NCBI GenBank assembly: GCA_964398945.1 | Contig: CAYNOT010000013.1 | Span: 78,153 to 142,152 of the forward strand | DNA: 64,000 bases | Direction of reading: 5' to 3' | From: JBGTGG01 sp964398945 | GTDB lineage: Bacteria > Bacteroidota > Bacteroidia > Cytophagales > Cyclobacteriaceae | In this document: in pieces, positions 61,534-64,000 of the stretch | How positions within the stretch are numbered: the stretch's first letter is position 1 | How the letters are laid out: the number at the start of each line of letters is the position of its first letter | Made by a program: the position numbers and the translations under genes | Notes under the pieces: generated by a model | Database searches by the model: none | What the model saw: only the letters and a program-made list of their open reading frames with translations | Told to the model about the DNA's origin: nothing

Positions 61534-61776
61534 CAGTAAACTCACTGTTTGTGATAAGCTGGAAAAATCCTGGAGTAAGCAAAACCCATAGCAGCATATA
61601 TACAATCGTAAAACCCGGTTTTGCAACTGCCGTTTGAAACGGGTTTATTGCCAGATGATAAATGAAAAATATGTGCAATTGCGTATATTCGGGACGTTGT
61701 ATGCAATTGAGGCACCAGAATACAAGTGGGTGTTTTTACAAAAGTTTTTTTATTGACAGTTCGGTTTTGATAAAGT

Positions 61777-61950
61777 ATGCGGCAGTATAAATCCTTTTGG
61801 ATTTCAAGTCCTGGCGGTGAGACCGGGGAAAGTTTCACTTTCAAACGGGTGACCCCGTTACAGGACTTGGACGAAGTTAAACGATCGGCTGGACAGTATC
61901 CAGCTATAAACGATTACAAACGGATAACTACGGCTTGCCGACTGATTTAG
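61777..61950 (+). CDS. Possible 57-residue protein or gene fragment
   Basis: An ATG-TAG frame of 57 codons (MRQYKSFWISSPGGETG... to ...YKRITTACRLI). Its composition looks protein-like (SAGQYPAINDYKRITT), and an in-phase-shifted continuation AATIYQLGHE follows the stop, so it could be a fragment of a longer decayed gene. It overlaps a strong hairpin. No family is recognised. Confidence 0.3.
   Translation: MRQYKSFWISSPGGETGESFTFKRVTPLQDLDEVKRSAGQYPAINDYKRITTACRLI
61806..61868. repeat. Nested hairpin AAGTCCTG...CAGGACTT
   Basis: AAGTCCTG (61806-61813) and CAGGACTT (61861-61868) are perfect complements closing a 63-base unit. Inside it CGGGG pairs with CCCCG, and GAAAGT-TTC-ACTTTC forms an inner stem. 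This could be a structured RNA or a mobile-element end. Confidence 0.55.
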
Positions 61951-62135
61951 CGGCAACTATATACCAGTTGGGACACGAGTAAATAATTGATTTCCATTAA
62001 GGCCACTGCCTTTATTTTTTTTAGATACACACAACCTAGGAAGTCAAAATCCCTAATCAGGAAAGAAAGATGGAGTAAGCATCTTAGAAGTGTGTTCTCT
62101 ATTCAATGAACGAGTGAACAAATAACTCTCCTGAG

Positions 62136-62264
62136 TTAATCGTTCTTTTTCTTGTCTTTAGGAATGCTAACTTTCAACACGTCCGTTAGCGTTCCTTTTA
62201 TGACAAGTTTTTCTTCGTACTTTTCTTTGCGCTCTTTTTTCTTGGGCGCTTTTTTCTTTGTCAT
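62136..62264 (-). CDS. Lysine-rich mini-protein next to the IS1595 transposase
   Basis: 42 residues: MTKKKAPKKKERKEKYEEKL followed by VIKGTLTDVLKVSIPKDKKK and ND. Both ends are highly charged around a short hydrophobic core. It starts 9 bp after the transposase stop on the same strand. Small lysine-rich frames of this type recur beside IS1595 transposases of Bacteroidota, so it is probably an IS passenger or accessory gene. Function unknown. Confidence 0.6.
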   Translation of the reverse strand: MTKKKAPKKKERKEKYEEKLVIKGTLTDVLKVSIPKDKKKND

Positions 62265-62273
62265 TTAACAAAG

Positions 62274-63182
62274 TTACGAAATTAGTTTCTGATATGTTAA
62301 ACGCTTTTCGGATTGAGTAAGGAACTTATTAAATTTCTCCTCACTTCCTGCATGGCGTTCGTTGAAACGGCTTGAGAACTCATGTAAATAGCGCTCTAAG
62401 TGTTTTTCACTAACACTGTGATAGATTCCATAAAGGCCACGCTTTAACACACTCCAAAAGTTTTCTATTGTGTTCGTGTGGATGTTTCCATCTACATAGA
62501 TTCTAACTGAATGCGTTACGGTTCCGTGAGTGTATTTGCTACCTAAAGAATTATACGCTCCCGCTTCGTCAGTGTAAACAGTTGAACCAAGTGTTACGTG
62601 CTTCTCAATGTATGGTACCATATTGCTAGCAGTGGCACGGGGTATGTACTTCAAAATAACTTTGCCGTTTCTCTCAATAAGACCGAGTACGATCTTTTTG
62701 TTTTCAGGCTTTAAAGTCCCGTCAGGCAAAAGTCTTTTGCTATAATGCTTATTACCTTCCTTACCACCTATGTACGTTTCGTCCGCTTCTACCATACCGC
62801 CTAACATTTCAGGGGCGCTAACTTTCAGCATTTCACGCACACGGTGTAAAACGAACCAAGCGGTCTTTTGAGTTATGTCTAGTTGTGTTGATAGTTGTAC
62901 ACTTGAAATACCTTTCTTTGAAGTAGTGGCCAAGTAAATAGCTGCAAACCACACACGGAAGGGAATCTTAGAGTTTTCGAATATAGTACCCACCTTAACA
63001 GTGAATTTCTTGTGGCATTCCTTGCTAGAGCATTTGTAGCCCCTGTTAGTCTTATATGGACTTTCAGCCCCACAGTGTGGACAAACTGGCTTACCGTTCC
63101 AACGAAGTTTCTCATAGTACTCTATGCAGGTCTTTTCTTCCTTGAAATAATCTAGTAATTGGATGACGGACTTGAAGTTCAT
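62274..63182 (-). CDS. IS1595-family (ISXO2-like) transposase
   Basis: 302 residues, full length. An N-terminal zinc ribbon (VCPHCGAESPYKTNRGYKCS, then SKECHKKFTV) is followed by a helical DNA-binding part and the ISXO2-like catalytic domain with GGMVEADETYIGGKEGN (first Asp), GSTVYTDEAGAYNSLG (second Asp) and HTNTIENFWSVLKRGLYGIY (Asn/Glu region), ending YLHEFSSRFNERH. No stop or frameshift is visible, so the enzyme looks active. It is AT-rich at both flanks. Confidence 0.94.
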   Translation of the reverse strand: MNFKSVIQLLDYFKEEKTCIEYYEKLRWNGKPVCPHCGAESPYKTNRGYKCSSKECHKKFTVKVGTIFENSKIPFRVWFAAIYLATTSKKGISSVQLSTQLDITQKTAWFVLHRVREMLKVSAPEMLGGMVEADETYIGGKEGNKHYSKRLLPDGTLKPENKKIVLGLIERNGKVILKYIPRATASNMVPYIEKHVTLGSTVYTDEAGAYNSLGSKYTHGTVTHSVRIYVDGNIHTNTIENFWSVLKRGLYGIYHSVSEKHLERYLHEFSSRFNERHAGSEEKFNKFLTQSEKRLTYQKLIS

Positions 63183-63375
63183 AAATATTGCTTTTTTGAT
63201 AGCTCAAAGGTACATTTAGTCCCACTAAATACCTAATATTTATATTAATATTTTTTAATAGAATTATTAACTGGTATCATTTTGGTTTACCATTGAATGA
63301 ATTTTACGTATATAGTAATATTATTTTACATATATGTATGTATATTTAATAGGTCAACTAAAACAAAAAGCAAAA

Positions 63376-63621
63376 ATGGAAATTTCATTCTCTTGTGTAA
63401 TAATCCAGGATTCAGATTCAAAGGCTTATTATGGCATGGTGAAAGAAGTCGAAGGTGTTGTGGTAAAAGGCAGTACTGAAGACGAAGTAAGGGAGAAAAT
63501 CCCTAAGGCTATAAAAGCTATTATTGACGCAAAACGTAAATACTCGAACGCAAATAAGAGTATTTTAAATACCAATAAAATGGTAGTTAGGGAATATGAA
63601 CAAAATTACATAGCATGCTAA
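63376..63621 (+). CDS. HicB-like antitoxin
   Basis: The ATG at 63376 gives 81 residues. The longer frame adds an unlike N-terminus. MEISFSCVIIQDSDSKAYYG and MVKEVEGVVVKGSTEDEVRE fit the partial RNase H-like HicB fold (strand, turn, G-x-x-x-E-GxxxxGxT-x-xE), followed by a helix PKAIKAIIDAKRK. There is no separate DNA-binding domain. It overlaps the following gene by 7 bp, the tight coupling expected of a toxin-antitoxin pair. Confidence 0.7.
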   Translation: MEISFSCVIIQDSDSKAYYGMVKEVEGVVVKGSTEDEVREKIPKAIKAIIDAKRKYSNANKSILNTNKMVVREYEQNYIAC

Positions 63622-63878
63622 CAACTTGGAATGGTTTTATTGAATTTCTGTTAGCCAACGATTGCGAATTAGTTGATGAAACTGATTGGGGATTCCCCAT
63701 ATATCGCAGTAGTGTTGGTGGCTATGCAGGATTAGATATGAGCCAAAACCTTGATGATTTCATGATATGTGCAATATGTGATTCCTTAAAAATAGATCCT
63801 CCGGAACACCACAATGGAGTTCATCCTATTGTTCAGGATATTAAAAAAGGATTTAAAGATATGGGCAAACAAACTTAA
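63615..63878 (+). CDS. HicA-like partner, diverged (tentative toxin)
   Basis: 87 residues. The opening FIEFLLANDCELVDETDWGF and PIYRSS resembles HicA (helix, then 'GFelvrqkGSHhiyr'). The end LDDFMICAICDSLKIDPPEH resembles the HicA tail helix. The GSH histidine needed for RNase activity in HicA is not present. It could be a diverged toxin, an inactivated one, or an unrelated small protein. A strong terminator follows 1 bp after the stop, so the two genes form a closed operon. Confidence 0.5.
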   Translation: MLTTWNGFIEFLLANDCELVDETDWGFPIYRSSVGGYAGLDMSQNLDDFMICAICDSLKIDPPEHHNGVHPIVQDIKKGFKDMGKQT

Positions 63879-63879
63879 C

Positions 63880-63914
63880 AAATGGGGTAGCTTTCGGTTA
63901 ACCCCATTTTTTTA
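63880..63914 (+). terminator. Rho-independent terminator of the HicB-like operon
   Basis: AAATGGGGT pairs with ACCCCATTT across a 12-base loop and is followed by a run of T. It begins directly after the stop of the second gene. Confidence 0.88.
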
Positions 63915-64000
63915 ACCTTCTAAACCCCGTTGTGCATTATTTAGAGAGACAGTGCCTTACAAACTGTGTAAGTGCTAGGTAACGACAAATTAACTGCGTA

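Larger units (their letters stand above)
61534..62135. other. Decayed intergenic region with hairpins
   Basis: Apart from the possible 57-codon frame at 61777 there is no convincing gene. The left part holds AAACCCGGTTTTGCAACTGC and CCGTTTGAAACGGGTTT, an imperfect inverted pair near 61612-61640. The middle holds the nested hairpin at 61806-61868. The right part (61980-62135) shows nothing recognisable except a T-run near 62015, and I could not find the expected terminal repeat of the IS here. Confidence 0.5.
62136..63182 (-). mobile_element. IS1595-family insertion sequence (ends not resolved)
   Basis: The unit contains the transposase gene and the lysine-rich mini-gene. I could not identify matching terminal inverted repeats or a target duplication in 61980-62136 and 63183-63300, so the limits given are those of the genes only. 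Confidence 0.7.

Noticed and set aside
61407..61637. Remainder of the 97-codon frame after the response-regulator stub
   Set aside because: It is translated palindromic repeat and spacer with no receiver-domain similarity.
61905..61985. Codons resembling a tmRNA tag (GATAACTACGGCTTGCC...)
   Set aside because: The tag does not end in ALAA followed by a stop, and no tRNA-like acceptor ends (GGGG...GACGGG, TTCGA...CCACCA) are found nearby.

Overview
The window looks like a chromosomal segment of a member of the Bacteroidota, most likely order Cytophagales. The evidence is two TonB-dependent receptors with carboxypeptidase-regulatory-like N-terminal domains, LytS/LytTR two-component pairs, a fused alpha/beta 2-oxoacid dehydrogenase E1, a fused CcoNO cbb3 oxidase, and several Bacteroidota-type -7 boxes (TAnnTTTG). 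Most of the window is compact core genome of moderate GC. It is broken by AT-rich accessory patches at about 2.2-3.5, 22.4-26.3, 34.8-38.9 and 61.3-64 kb. I saw no rRNA, tRNA or CRISPR array.

Layout. 1-2 kb: 5' part of a TonB-dependent receptor and a 57-residue zinc-ribbon membrane protein. 2.2-3.5 kb: a toxin-antitoxin operon whose antitoxin joins an HTH to a Panacea domain, behind a promoter packed with small palindromes. 3.6-16.8 kb: housekeeping genes (fumarylacetoacetase, RsmF-like methyltransferase, M20 and M14 peptidases, branched-chain 2-oxoacid dehydrogenase E1, ChbG-like deacetylase, LpxL-like acyltransferase, hemF, Hsp20, ArsC/Spx-like protein). 17-22.4 kb: YdcF protein, a large TerB/ABC/permease fusion, a lipoprotein and a single-domain response regulator.

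22.4-26.3 kb is a patchwork island on the minus strand. Small secreted, lipoprotein or immunity-like genes alternate with four copies of a repeat of about 165-180 bp whose ends are palindromes. The island is bracketed by a decayed LytTR-gene tail (22364-22405) and the intact homologous tail of the LytTR gene at 26308. 26.3-34.8 kb: LytTR/LytS pair, TPR-like protein, TonB receptor, two Cytophagales-type orphans, Ste24-type M48 peptidase and a DUF2721 operon.

34.8-38.9 kb is a restriction-modification island: an HTH controller with an operator palindrome, two cytosine-5 methyltransferases and an HNH endonuclease. It follows the surviving signal peptide of a truncated gene. 38.9-47.9 kb holds an operon of three amidohydrolase-like proteins of which only the middle one keeps its metal ligands, a secreted solenoid protein with about ten SDYY repeats, and a LytS / LytS-pseudokinase / LytTR operon. 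48-61.3 kb holds an APC transporter, eIF1-like and J-domain proteins, universal stress proteins, a PAS kinase with a receiver-CRP/FNR fusion regulator, and the cbb3 oxidase operon (ccoNO-Q-P-G-H-sulfite-exporter-like). FNR-like palindromes lie in front of both the regulator operon and ccoNO, which suggests one oxygen or redox regulon.

61.3-64 kb is decayed and mobile: the N-terminal stub of an OmpR-type regulator, clustered inverted repeats, an IS1595-type transposase with a lysine-rich mini-gene, and a HicB-like gene overlapping an unusual HicA-like partner.
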